Numbered from the stretch's first letter, positions 1-8,336 are shown. The stretch: DNA of 42,555 nucleotides from Streptomyces griseus (GCA_002154345.1 MUNB01000032.1:1-42555), one strand, 5' to 3'. Notes: generated by a model from the letters alone, not told the origin. Translations and numbers: made by a program.

Positions 1-2
1 TC

Positions 3-1127
3 GCCGTCATCGGCGGCGGGCTCGGCGGTCTCACGCTCGCCCGCGTCCTGCACGTGCACGGCGTCCACGCGACCGTCTTCGACCTGGAGGCGTCCCCGGC
101 GGCGCGGACCCAGGGCGGCATGCTCGACATCCACGAGGAGACCGGCCAGGCGGCCCTGCGCGAAGCCCGCCTGTACGAGGAGTTCACCGCCCGGGTCCAC
201 CCCGGCGGCCAGGCGATGCGCGTCCTCGACCGGCACGGCGTCGTCCGGCGCGAGGAGCCGGACGACGGCAGCGGCGGCCGCCCCGAGATCGACCGCGGGG
301 ACCTGCGGGACCTGCTGCTCTCCTCGCTCCCGGACGGCGCCGTGCGCTGGAACGCCAAGGCGGTGTCCTGCCGTCCGCTGGACGGCGGCGGGCACGAGGT
401 CGTGCTGGCCGACGGCTCGGTGTTCACCACGGGCCTGCTCGTCGGCGCCGACGGCGCGTGGTCGCGCGTCCGCCCTCTGGTGTCCCCCGCGACCCCCGCG
501 TACACCGGTGTCTCGTTCGTCGAACTCGACCTGAACGACGCGGACGTACGCCATCCCGGGGCGGCCGGGCTGATCGGCGGCGGTATGTTCTTCGCGCTCG
601 GCGAGGAGAAGGGCTTCCTCGGCCACCGCGAGACGGACGGCAGCCTGCACATCTATGTGGCGCTGCGCGCGGACGAAAGCTGGCTGGGCACCGTCGACTT
701 CACCGACACCGACGCGGCGAAGGCGATCCTCGCGAAGCACTTCGACGGCTGGGCGCCCGCCCTGCGCGATCTCATCGACGCGGCGGACGGCCGGCTCGTG
801 CCCCGCCACATCCACGCCCTGCCCGCGGGTCACCGCTGGCCCCGGACCCCGGGCGTCACGCTCCTCGGCGACGCGGCCCATCTGATGTCGCCGTTCGCCG
901 GAGAGGGCGCCAACCTGGCCCTGATCGACGGCGCGGACCTCGGACGCTCCCTGGCCGCGCACCCCGGCGACACCGAGGCGGCGCTCACCGCCTACGAGGA
1001 GATCATGTTCCCGCGCGCCGAGGACACGGCCCGGGAGTCCGCCGAGGGGCTCGACGTCATCTTCGACCCTCGCGCCCCGCAGCCGCTGGTCGACATGTTC
1101 GCGCGGTTCGACGGCGAACAGCACTGA
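3..1127 (+). CDS. FAD-dependent monooxygenase, TetX/PHBH-like (5' end outside window)
   Basis: The reading frame is already open at the first base and begins with a dinucleotide-binding GGGLGGLTLAR motif, so the true start lies just left of the window. 374 codons are visible. A second FAD-contact motif, LLGDAAHLMSPFAGEGANLAL, lies near codons 285-305 and is the GD motif of class A flavoprotein monooxygenases; the subgroup resembles TetX and aromatic hydroxylases. Such enzymes use NADPH and O2 to hydroxylate a small substrate in the cytosol. Nothing in the sequence identifies the substrate. No partner gene is adjacent: the next gene starts 118 bases downstream with its own ribosome site. The family is confident; a tetracycline-modifying role is not claimed. 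Confidence 0.88.
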   Translation, partial: AVIGGGLGGLTLARVLHVHGVHATVFDLEASPAARTQGGMLDIHEETGQAALREARLYEEFTARVHPGGQAMRVLDRHGVVRREEPDDGSGGRPEIDRGDLRDLLLSSLPDGAVRWNAKAVSCRPLDGGGHEVVLADGSVFTTGLLVGADGAWSRVRPLVSPATPAYTGVSFVELDLNDADVRHPGAAGLIGGGMFFALGEEKGFLGHRETDGSLHIYVALRADESWLGTVDFTDTDAAKAILAKHFDGWAPALRDLIDAADGRLVPRHIHALPAGHRWPRTPGVTLLGDAAHLMSPFAGEGANLALIDGADLGRSLAAHPGDTEAALTAYEEIMFPRAEDTARESAEGLDVIFDPRAPQPLVDMFARFDGEQH

Positions 1128-1245
1128 CCACGACCGGGATCGACACCGGTTTCGTCGTTGCCGCGCGGCGGGGGCACGGGAAGACTGAGGCGCGCCGGGG
1201 CGGGGAAGTGCCGGAAGTCTGCTCGGATGCGACGGGGGAACGGTC

Positions 1246-2430
1246 ATGAGTATGCCGATGGGGTACGTGGCGTCGACGGCGGTCCTCACCTGGTGCACCT
1301 TCTTCGCCGTGGTCGCGCCGCGCCGGCCCCGGCCGCTGGCGAGCATGAGCTTCTGGTTCGGCCTGGGCATCAACGAGGTGCCGTTCATGGGGCTCTACCT
1401 CCTGGTGGGCTCCACGGTGCTGGCCGCCGCCGAGGGCGATCTGCGGTCGCCGGGCGCCAAGGTGACGGCCGCGGTGGCCGCCGTCGCCGCCGCCGGTCTG
1501 GCGGTCTCCGCCTGGCGGGGTGTGCGGACGGACCGGGTGGTCGGGGCGGCACTCCGGCAGGGGCTGGGGGCCGACTGGCGGGAGCGGGTGCGCGTACCGC
1601 TGCGCCGGCACCGCCCCTGGGCCCGCATCCTGCTGCTGCCGGCGCTCATGTGGCGCCGCGACGTGGAGCGGATCCCCGACATCCGTTACGGGCCGGCCGG
1701 GCGGCGGAATCTCCTCGACGTCTACCGCCACCGCGGCGCACCGCGGGGCGGGCCGGTCCTGGTCTACTTCCACGGCGGCCACTTCACCGGCGGAGCGAAG
1801 AACCGCGAGGCGCGGCCCCTGCTGTACCGGCTCGCGAGCCAGGGGTGGGTGTGCGTCAGCGCGAACTACCGGCTCCGGCCGGAGACCTCATTCCCCGGTC
1901 ACCAGATCGACGCCAAGAAGGTCATCGCCTGGGCCCGCGAGCACACCGCCGACCACGGCGGCGATCCGTCGAAGCTGTTCGTGGCGGGCAGTTCCGCCGG
2001 ATCCAACCTGGCGGGTCTGTGCGCGTTCACCCAGAACGACCCGCGGTTCCAGCCGGGATTCGAGTCCGCCGACACCTCGGTCACCGCCGCCATCTGCCTC
2101 TACGGCTACTACGGGCACTACTTCGGCGACCGGCCCGACAAGGAGCCGTCCCCGAACCAGCCGCAGGGCTACCTCCGTTCCGGTGCGCCACCGGTCCTCG
2201 TCGTCCATGGCGCCAAGGACGCGCTGGCGACCGTGGAGGCCGCCCGTAACTTCGTCGGCCGGCTGCGCCGGATCTCGGACGACACCGTGGTCTACGCCGA
2301 ACTGCCCGGCGCACAGCACTCGTTCGACGTCTTCCACTCCCCGCGCTTCGAAGCGGTCGTGGACGGCGTCGAGGCCTTCGCCGCCCGGGTGCTGGCCGAT
2401 CCGGGGCGTACGTCCGCTGACACCCCCTAG
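1246..2430 (+). CDS. Membrane-anchored alpha/beta hydrolase (HSL-type esterase)
   Basis: 394 aa. The N-terminal ~95 residues hold about three hydrophobic stretches (roughly 5-24, 36-62, 72-90), predicted to anchor the protein in the membrane. The rest is an alpha/beta-hydrolase domain: oxyanion-hole motif HGGHF at 176-180, nucleophile elbow GSSAG with Ser250, and a C-terminal AQHSFD that supplies the catalytic His. HSL-family esterases usually have HGGG at the oxyanion hole, so HGGH is a variant. The start is ATG after a GGGGGAACGG purine run. It probably hydrolyses an ester or lipid at the membrane; substrate unknown. It converges on the next gene with only 15 bases between, so no room for a separate terminator. 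Confidence 0.85.
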   Translation: MSMPMGYVASTAVLTWCTFFAVVAPRRPRPLASMSFWFGLGINEVPFMGLYLLVGSTVLAAAEGDLRSPGAKVTAAVAAVAAAGLAVSAWRGVRTDRVVGAALRQGLGADWRERVRVPLRRHRPWARILLLPALMWRRDVERIPDIRYGPAGRRNLLDVYRHRGAPRGGPVLVYFHGGHFTGGAKNREARPLLYRLASQGWVCVSANYRLRPETSFPGHQIDAKKVIAWAREHTADHGGDPSKLFVAGSSAGSNLAGLCAFTQNDPRFQPGFESADTSVTAAICLYGYYGHYFGDRPDKEPSPNQPQGYLRSGAPPVLVVHGAKDALATVEAARNFVGRLRRISDDTVVYAELPGAQHSFDVFHSPRFEAVVDGVEAFAARVLADPGRTSADTP

Positions 2431-2445
2431 TCCCTGGCCGGCAGG

Positions 2446-3396
2446 TCAGGACCGGGCGTGGGACCGGCGGACGGGGTGGCCGCCCGGACCGTCGGTGAGC
2501 CAGGAACCGTCGCCCAGGGGCACCATCTCGTACGGGCCGGTCGCCTCGACGGTGATCGCGCCGCCTGGCGTGCCCGTGCGCACGTCGACCAGATGGTGGC
2601 GGAACCACTCCTCCTCGTCCTCGCTCTCACCGCCCAGGGTGACGACGGCCGTGTCCTCGGTCAGGTAGCCGCCGCTCCATTCCAGGAAGGTGTCCTCCGG
2701 GTCGTATCCGAAGGACTCGACCGGGAGCGTGAAGAGCACCTCCCCGCCGGGGTGGCGGTGGAAGGCCACATCCGCCTGTTCGTGGTCGACGGTCATGAAC
2801 TGCCGCCCGGACGGGGCCAGATCGATCAGGCAGCGGTCGTGCCACGGGTACGTCGTGAACGCGGCCGCCCCGTCCGCCCCGACCGTGCCCCGGAGAACCA
2901 CGGCACCGTCCTGCCCCTCGCCGATGTCGAGGTAGACACTGCCGTCCACGGGGTGCACATGGTGGCCGCCGCCGTGCCCGACCGTCTCCAGCTCCCGGCG
3001 GGCGAGGACCGCTCCGCTGTCGGCGTCGTGCACGACCCACTGGTCCGTGCCCGCGCGTCGCGCCATCGCGTCGGGCCGGTAGACCCAGACCGTCCGGCCG
3101 TCCGGAGACAGCGCGCAGCCGGGCCGGTGGCCGTGCCTGACGTCCGAGCGGGGCTCGAAGTCCGAGACCCACACCGGGTCACCGGCCCGGGTGAGGCAGA
3201 CGACACCGTTCAGCGTCGTGTACACGACCCGCTCCAGGTCGTACCGGACCGCCGACTCCACGACCTCGTCACCGGCCCGTGGCCGGAACACCGCGGCGGG
3301 CTCCAGCGTCCCGTGGGCGCCGGAGTCCATCACGTAGGCATGGATCCGCCCGTCGTGGTGGCGCGTGATGACCTTGGGCGGTGGCGCGGAGTTCAT
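2446..3396 (-). CDS. Conserved protein of unknown function, beta-propeller-like
   Basis: 316 aa, with no signal peptide or membrane segment, so probably cytosolic. The sequence is rich in short beta-strand repeats with DGR/DGS turns (for example SPDGRTVWVYRP, PVDGSVYLDIG and a C-terminal GDGSWLTDG), as in WD40/quinoprotein-like propellers, but I cannot assign a family. An acidic patch (GGESEDEEEWF) lies near residue 265. There is no Shine-Dalgarno sequence; instead a TATCCT hexamer ends six bases before the ATG with TCAACA 17 bases further up, which fits a leaderless transcript. Base composition is typical of its neighbours. Function unknown. Confidence 0.75.
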   Translation of the reverse strand: MNSAPPPKVITRHHDGRIHAYVMDSGAHGTLEPAAVFRPRAGDEVVESAVRYDLERVVYTTLNGVVCLTRAGDPVWVSDFEPRSDVRHGHRPGCALSPDGRTVWVYRPDAMARRAGTDQWVVHDADSGAVLARRELETVGHGGGHHVHPVDGSVYLDIGEGQDGAVVLRGTVGADGAAAFTTYPWHDRCLIDLAPSGRQFMTVDHEQADVAFHRHPGGEVLFTLPVESFGYDPEDTFLEWSGGYLTEDTAVVTLGGESEDEEEWFRHHLVDVRTGTPGGAITVEATGPYEMVPLGDGSWLTDGPGGHPVRRSHARS

Positions 3397-3431
3397 CCGC
3401 CGAGGATAAGGCCCGCCGTGCTCCCTGTTGA
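3397..3431 (-). promoter_or_regulatory. Candidate leaderless promoter of the 2446-3396 gene
   Basis: On the minus strand a -35-like TCAACA (3426-3431) is followed by a 17-base spacer and a -10-like TATCCT (3403-3408), ending six bases before the ATG at 3396. A transcript would begin at or within a base of the start codon. No ribosome site is present, which agrees. Inference from motif spacing only. Confidence 0.4.
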
Positions 3432-3476
3432 TCAGAGCCAGGACGGCGGACCCCGCGGACCCGGTTACGGCACGCG

Positions 3477-3731
3477 TCAGGCCCAGGGGCCCACGGCACG
3501 GTCACCGAAGGAGGTCCAGGGCTGCCGGCCACCGCCCGGGAGGGCCTGCACGCGCGTCCGCACCCGGCCCTCGGCGGTGACCGCGAAGACATGGGTGAAG
3601 GATCCGGCGCCGACCCACCGGGACGCGAGGCCCGGGACGGAGGCCGCGGCCGGGGCACGGCCCGTGAGCGGGAGCACGAGGGCTCCCGCTCCGGCCGGGC
3701 GCAGCAGGTGGCGTCCGCTGAACGGATGCAC
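3477..3731 (-). CDS. Small probable secreted protein with one propeller-blade-like motif
   Basis: 84 aa from a GTG start preceded by GGAG at a 7-base spacing. Third codon positions are almost all G or C in this frame, so it is genuinely coding. Residues ~9-33 are hydrophobic after a basic HPFSGRHLLRP start and end in small residues, consistent with a signal peptide. The C-terminal half contains FTHVFAVTAEGRVRTRVQ followed by PWTSFGD, which resembles one blade of the PLL/tectonin-type propellers of the two neighbouring secreted proteins. It lies 26 bases downstream of the lysozyme-like propeller gene on the same strand, so likely co-transcribed. It could be a real mini-protein or the surviving end of a larger propeller gene. 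Confidence 0.55.
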   Translation of the reverse strand: MHPFSGRHLLRPAGAGALVLPLTGRAPAAASVPGLASRWVGAGSFTHVFAVTAEGRVRTRVQALPGGGRQPWTSFGDRAVGPWA

Positions 3732-3757
3732 GAGAACGCTCCAGAGGTACGCCGCCG

Positions 3758-5263
3758 TCAGGTGACCGCGGGTCCGGCGGTCTCCTTGAGCCAGCCCCAC
3801 CGGGACCAGGTGGAGAAGCCGGTCTGCCAGCGGTGGTAGACCCCGGTGGGGTTGGTCCCGAAGACCTCGATCCGGCCGTCGGCGTTGGCCGCGGCGGTGA
3901 TCTCCGTGCCGCCGGTACCGAAGGTCTCCCACGGGCTGTACGAGGCGTTCACCCCGGTCTGCCACATGTGCTGGGCCTCGCTCGCGTTGATCGCGAACAC
4001 CTCGACCCGCCCGTCCACGGTGCGCTGACTGGTCAGCCGGGAGTCGGCGAGGCCACCGGTCTCCTTCCAGCCGGACCAGCTCGTGGGGCCGGTCTGGTAC
4101 CGGTGGAAGACGCCGACGGGCCCGGAGGCGAACACTTCGAGCCGGCCGTCCTGGTTGTGGTCGACGGTCAGGTCATGACCACCGGTGCCGAAGTCCTCCC
4201 AGGCTGACCAGCCGCCGTTCACGGCCGTCTGGTACAGATGCTGGAAGACCTCGGCGTTGAGGGCGAACACCTCCAGCCGGCCGTCCGGCGCCTTCGCCAG
4301 CTCGATACGGCTCCTCCCCGGACCGCCGCCGGTCCCTTCCCAGCCCGACCAGCCGCTGTTGGGGGCCGTCTGGAACCGGTGGAACACGTCCTCGGGGCCG
4401 GAGGCGAAGACCTCAAGACGGCCGTCGTTGTTGGAGCCCACAGCGAGGTCGTGGCCGCCTTCGCCGAAGTCCTCCCAGCCGGACCAGCCGCCGGAGGGCC
4501 GGTCCTGGTAGCGGTGCTGGAGGATCCGGTCGTTGATCGCGAACACCTCCAGCCGGCCGTCGGCGTTCGGCCCGATCGCCAGCTCCGCTCCTGCGGGCCC
4601 GGCGATGAACTCCCACTCCGACCAGGTGCCGTTGATGTTCTCCTGCCATGCGTGGTGCACGCCGTCGGCCCCCGCGGCGAAGACCTCGAGACGCCCGTCC
4701 GCCGACCGCGCGGACACCACACGGCCCGACTCCGCCGGATACACCAGCGGCGCGGGACCGGGCCCGGGATGGTCGAGACGGTCCACGGCTCCACGCGCCG
4801 TGCCCATGTGCCGCTGATGGTGGCCCTGGTTGTAGGTGGACCAGGGGCTCCAGTCCGTACCCCTGGAGGAAATACGGAAGGCCTCGTTCGCATTGCACTG
4901 CGCGTCATAGGCACAGGCGTCGCTGACCTCGGCATGCCAGTAGTCATTGATCTGCCACAGTCCGCGGTCGGTGGACGGGGGCGTGTTGTTCGTGCGGTTG
5001 TACGCCTGCGGATTGCAGCTGGACTCCGCCAGGGCGACGGCGACGGCGGTCACCAGGCTCTCGCCCCGGAAGCCGGCGTGGTATCCGACCTGGGCACACA
5101 GGTCGCTCGCGTCGGCGGCGCCTATTGCCCGGGCCGGGACCGGGGAGGAAAGGGTCTGCGCCCCGGCGGGTGAGCCGGCGGCGAGCCCCGGCAGAAGGAT
5201 CACGGTCAGCGCGAGAAGCAGCCCGAGCACCCGCCCGGACATGCCTCGGAGAACGACGGACAT
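3758..5263 (-). CDS. Secreted lysozyme-like protein with C-terminal seven-bladed PLL-type propeller
   Basis: 501 aa from ATG 5263; an upstream in-frame start at 5308 would overlap the preceding gene, while 5263 has a GGGGGG run just upstream and a proper signal peptide (basic start, hydrophobic 11-30, cleavage near AGA). Residues ~50-165 form a lysozyme/transglycosylase-like domain: AESSCNP with presumed catalytic Glu80, then DRGLWQIND, with cysteines at 56, 83, 117 and 123 that could form disulphides. Residues ~178-495 are seven repeats of the form DGR(L/V/I)EVF...H.(Y/W/F)Q...WS.W, matching fucose/methylated-sugar-binding PLL lectins. It probably cuts peptidoglycan while the propeller binds glycans outside the cell. 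It starts 16 bases after the esterase gene, so the two are likely one operon. Confidence 0.85.
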   Translation of the reverse strand: MSVVLRGMSGRVLGLLLALTVILLPGLAAGSPAGAQTLSSPVPARAIGAADASDLCAQVGYHAGFRGESLVTAVAVALAESSCNPQAYNRTNNTPPSTDRGLWQINDYWHAEVSDACAYDAQCNANEAFRISSRGTDWSPWSTYNQGHHQRHMGTARGAVDRLDHPGPGPAPLVYPAESGRVVSARSADGRLEVFAAGADGVHHAWQENINGTWSEWEFIAGPAGAELAIGPNADGRLEVFAINDRILQHRYQDRPSGGWSGWEDFGEGGHDLAVGSNNDGRLEVFASGPEDVFHRFQTAPNSGWSGWEGTGGGPGRSRIELAKAPDGRLEVFALNAEVFQHLYQTAVNGGWSAWEDFGTGGHDLTVDHNQDGRLEVFASGPVGVFHRYQTGPTSWSGWKETGGLADSRLTSQRTVDGRVEVFAINASEAQHMWQTGVNASYSPWETFGTGGTEITAAANADGRIEVFGTNPTGVYHRWQTGFSTWSRWGWLKETAGPAVT

Positions 5264-5279
5264 CACCCGAGGCCCCCCG

Positions 5280-6266
5280 TCATGCCTTGCGCAGGCGGGC
5301 GATGACACCGTTGATGTCGCGCTCCAGCAGGTCCCGGCGGACCCAGTGGCCGCCGTCCACCTCGTGGGGCTCGTGGGGGATGCCCGCGCGGTCGAGGTGC
5401 CACCTGAACTCCCGCTGGGTGGCGAGCACCACGGTCTCGTTGGCGTATCCCTGGATGTCCTGGGGGCTGGTGCCGGCGACCAGGAAGACCCGCTTGTTGC
5501 GGTAGCTCTCGACGCGCTCGCACGGGTTGTCCGCGCTGACCCGGGCCTGGTCCCAGAAGGGCACGCCGTAGATGGTGCCGCCGCCCAGCTCCACGGCGGC
5601 GGAGGAGGCGTTGGCCCAGTGGGTCACCAGGTCGCCGTTGCCCCCGCGCAGGTTGGCCGGGCCGGAGTGGGCGCTGACCGAGGCGAAGTGGCCGTAGTAC
5701 TTGGCCGCGTACTTCAGGGCGCCGAAGCCGCCCATGGAGAAGCCGGAGACGGCCCGGCCGTCGTACTCGGCGTACGTACGGAAGTTGGCGTCGACCCACG
5801 GGAGGAGCTGAGCGATGTGGAAGTGCTCCCAGTCCCGGGCCCCGACGTTGGTGTTCACCGGGTTGGAGTACCAGCCGGCGCGCCCGCCGTCGGGCATCAC
5901 GACGATGAGGTCCTTCCAGGCGGTCAGGCCCCGGATGTCGTGATGCGCGTCGAAGGTGATGAAGTCCTCCAGGCCGCCGTGGAACAGATAGAGGACGGGG
6001 TAGCGGCGCCCGCTGGTGTGGTAGCCGTCGGGCAGCAGGACGTTGACGGCCGGGGTCCAGCCGCCGATGGCGGAGGTCTGGAACCGGTAGTACCACATCC
6101 GGTGATCCTGCTCGCCGCGCTCCGTGATGCGCAGGCCGAAGCCGTCGCCGACCGCCGCGGCCGGCGACGCCGACGCGAGAACGCCGCCGGCGCCCAGGGC
6201 CGCCGCGGCGGTGAGTCCGCCGGCGGACTTGAGGATGCTTCTGCGGGTGGGCTGCTGCGCGGTCAA
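5280..6266 (-). CDS. Tat-exported esterase (Ag85/esterase D-like)
   Basis: 328 aa. A TTG start is chosen because AGGAGG sits exactly five bases upstream. The N-terminus (RRSILKSAGGLTAAAALGAGG, ending near ASPAAA) is a twin-arginine signal peptide. The mature protein is an alpha/beta-hydrolase of the esterase family that includes mycolyltransferase Ag85: FHGG at 95-98, nucleophile elbow GFSMGG with Ser177, and a late DGGHW supplying the catalytic His at about 307. It is predicted to act outside the cell on an ester, possibly a glycan acetyl or lipid ester. It is followed after 16 bases by the lysozyme-propeller gene, which suggests a joint role in wall or glycan turnover. Substrate not determinable. 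Confidence 0.85.
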   Translation of the reverse strand: MTAQQPTRRSILKSAGGLTAAAALGAGGVLASASPAAAVGDGFGLRITERGEQDHRMWYYRFQTSAIGGWTPAVNVLLPDGYHTSGRRYPVLYLFHGGLEDFITFDAHHDIRGLTAWKDLIVVMPDGGRAGWYSNPVNTNVGARDWEHFHIAQLLPWVDANFRTYAEYDGRAVSGFSMGGFGALKYAAKYYGHFASVSAHSGPANLRGGNGDLVTHWANASSAAVELGGGTIYGVPFWDQARVSADNPCERVESYRNKRVFLVAGTSPQDIQGYANETVVLATQREFRWHLDRAGIPHEPHEVDGGHWVRRDLLERDINGVIARLRKA

Positions 6267-6685
6267 GGTGACCTCCTGTGGGCGGGCTGGCTGAGGACCC
6301 GGCTGCCTTCACAGCGACACCGGCGTTCGGAAGCTAGCGAGCCACGCCCGGGAGGAGTATCCGGAACCTTACGGACTGACAGAACCGGCTCACGTCCTCT
6401 AGAGCGTGTCCGGCGGGTCTGACGGGCCTGACGGGCCTAGGGCCGGCGAGCCGAAGGCGCAAAGGGGCATCGCGCTTGACGGCCCGACAGGCTTCGCGTC
6501 ACCGGCCTTAGCCGGACGGGCCGCGGCCGTCCATCCGCAAGTCTCCGGATCCCCGGGCCGCCCCTCTCCCGGCTACCTTCGGCGCGACCACACCGTGACC
6601 CGGCGCGACCACTCGGCGACCCGGCGCGATCACGGCGGTCCCCCTCTCGTACGTGCCTCGTACCGCTACCGACCAGGAGCCCGTT
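6267..6685. other. Divergent intergenic region without a recognisable gene
   Basis: 419 bases between the divergent esterase and NlpC/P60-propeller genes. It holds the promoters of both, three 21-bp tandem repeats (6580-6642), short tandem CTGACGGGC copies (around 6418-6436) and a TCTAGAGCGTGTCCGGCGGG stretch (6399-6418) that resembles an insertion-sequence end. I see no coding frame with the expected third-base bias. Confidence 0.6.
6580..6642. repeat. Three imperfect 21-bp tandem repeats
   Basis: Units at 6580-6600, 6601-6621 and 6622-6642 each begin CGGCGCGACCAC (third copy CGGCGCGATCAC) and end in a 9-base variable part. A 21-bp period puts the copies two helical turns apart on one DNA face. 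They end 43 bases before the GTG of the NlpC/P60-propeller gene, near the expected promoter, so they may be an operator. Confidence 0.8.
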
Positions 6686-8284
6686 GTGAGCGCACACCAT
6701 CCCTCCCGCAGAGCGCTGCTCAGAGCCGCCGGTGGATTCTCGGCCGCGCTGTCCCTCGCAGGCGCGGGCGTCCTCGCGACCGGATCGGCGGCCGGTGCCA
6801 CCGGACGCGACGGCCTCCGCTCCGCCCAGCGCGTCCGCTCGGACGTGGGCGGCCCGATCAGCCGCGACGAGATTCTTCTCCGGGCCCAGCACTGGGTGGA
6901 TCTGAACGTCTACTACAACCAGAACGACTCCCACCCGGACCTGCAGGGCAGGCACTACCGCACCGACTGCTCGGGCTTCGTCTCCATGGCCCTGCACCTG
7001 GCCTCGTCCCCCAGTACGGTCACCCTGCCCGAGTTCATGGACCCGATCGGCTGGGAGGATCTGAAGCCCGGGGACGCCGTCGGCACGCTCGGGCCGGGAA
7101 CCGGTGGCGACGCGGGGCACGTCGTGCTGTTCGCCGGCTGGGCCAACCAGCAGCACACACGCTTCTTCACCATGGAGGAGATGGGCGGGGCCGGGTCCGT
7201 CCGCTACGAGCGGCCGATCAACTACACCACGAGCGGGGGCCGGTTCGTCGCCAAGCCGTTCCGCTACAGGAAGGTCGTCGAGGCTCCCGCCCACCGCGTC
7301 GTCAGCCCCTCCGAGACGGGCCGGGTGGTGTCCGCACGGTCGGCCGACGGCCGGCTGGAGACCTTCGCGGCCGGCGCCGACGGGGTCCATCACGCCTGGC
7401 AGACCGAGGTGAACGGCGGCTGGTCGGCCTGGCGGCCGCTCGGCGGACCGCGCAACGCGCAGATGGCGATCGCGCCCAACGCGGACGGCCGGCTGGAGCT
7501 GCTGGCGATCAACGGCGAGACGGCCCAGCACATCTATCAGACCGGCCCGTCCAAGGAGTGGTCCGGCTGGGAGGAATTCGGCACCGCCGGACGGTACATC
7601 GCCGCCGGAACGAACGCCGACGGCCGTATCGAGGTCTTCGCCTCGGGCCCGAAGGGCGTGTACCACCGGTACCAGACCGAACCGAACGCCGGCTGGTCGG
7701 GCTGGGAGTTCACCGGTGGCGGTCCCGTCGACGCGCGTCTGGAAATGGAGAAGTCCCCCGACGGCCGCCTTGAGGTGTTCGCGCTCAACGGCACCGTTTT
7801 CGAGCACCAGTACCAGCTCGCCCCCAGTGGCGGCTGGTCCGCCTGGGAAGGCTTCGGCGAGGGCGGCCACGATCTGACGGTGGACCACAACGCCGACGGG
7901 CGCCTGGAGGTGTTCGCCTCCGGACCGGAGGGCATCTTCCACCGGTACCAGGAAAGCCCGACCTCCTGGTCGAGGTGGGTGGGGACCGGCGGCCCGGCCG
8001 ACGCGAAGCTCACCAGCGAACGCACCGCCGACGGCCGGGTGGAGGTCTTCGCGATCAGCGGGGATATCGCCGTCCACGCCTGGCAGACCGGGATCAACGC
8101 CCCCTTCAGCGACTGGGCGCCCATCGGCACCGGCGGCACGGACATCACCGCCGCCACCAACGCCGACGGCCGCCTGGAGGTCTTCGGGACCAGCCATGCG
8201 GGCGTCTACCACACCTGGCAGACCGGCTTCTCCGACTGGGCCCCGTGGGTGTGGCTCAACGGCTCCGGTCCGGCGATCAACTGA
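6686..8284 (+). CDS. Tat-exported NlpC/P60-like protein with C-terminal seven-bladed PLL-type propeller
   Basis: 532 aa from GTG 6686, chosen because AGGAG lies six bases upstream and the product then opens with a Tat-like signal (SRRALLRAAGGFSAAL, cleavage near residue 39). Residues ~58-200 form an NlpC/P60-like cysteine-peptidase fold: DCSGF with Cys95, LKPGD at ~126-130, and GHVVLF with His145. Residues ~210-525 hold seven DGRLEVF-type repeats closely parallel to those of the neighbouring lysozyme-like protein, including the same alternation of blade types. It probably cleaves peptidoglycan stem peptides, or another amide, outside the cell, targeted by a glycan-binding propeller. It is transcribed divergently from the esterase operon. 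The third catalytic residue was not pinned down, and the propeller ligand is inferred from the PLL family. Confidence 0.85.
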   Translation: MSAHHPSRRALLRAAGGFSAALSLAGAGVLATGSAAGATGRDGLRSAQRVRSDVGGPISRDEILLRAQHWVDLNVYYNQNDSHPDLQGRHYRTDCSGFVSMALHLASSPSTVTLPEFMDPIGWEDLKPGDAVGTLGPGTGGDAGHVVLFAGWANQQHTRFFTMEEMGGAGSVRYERPINYTTSGGRFVAKPFRYRKVVEAPAHRVVSPSETGRVVSARSADGRLETFAAGADGVHHAWQTEVNGGWSAWRPLGGPRNAQMAIAPNADGRLELLAINGETAQHIYQTGPSKEWSGWEEFGTAGRYIAAGTNADGRIEVFASGPKGVYHRYQTEPNAGWSGWEFTGGGPVDARLEMEKSPDGRLEVFALNGTVFEHQYQLAPSGGWSAWEGFGEGGHDLTVDHNADGRLEVFASGPEGIFHRYQESPTSWSRWVGTGGPADAKLTSERTADGRVEVFAISGDIAVHAWQTGINAPFSDWAPIGTGGTDITAATNADGRLEVFGTSHAGVYHTWQTGFSDWAPWVWLNGSGPAIN

Positions 8285-8289
8285 CGGCG

Positions 8290-8334
8290 ACGGGGCCGGC
8301 CGGGCCGGGGCGCCGCCCGGTGCTCCGGCCCCGT
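8290..8334. terminator. Hairpin between convergent genes
   Basis: ACGGGGCCGG (8290-8299) pairs perfectly with CCGGCCCCGT (8325-8334), with a GC-rich 25-base loop. It lies between the stop of the propeller gene and the stop of the convergent acyl-CoA dehydrogenase and could end both transcripts. Confidence 0.6.
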
Positions 8335-8336
8335 GG

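Noticed and set aside
3-1127. Tetracycline-inactivating role for the TetX-like monooxygenase
   Set aside because: The fold is shared by many hydroxylases, and nothing in the sequence or neighbours points to an antibiotic substrate.
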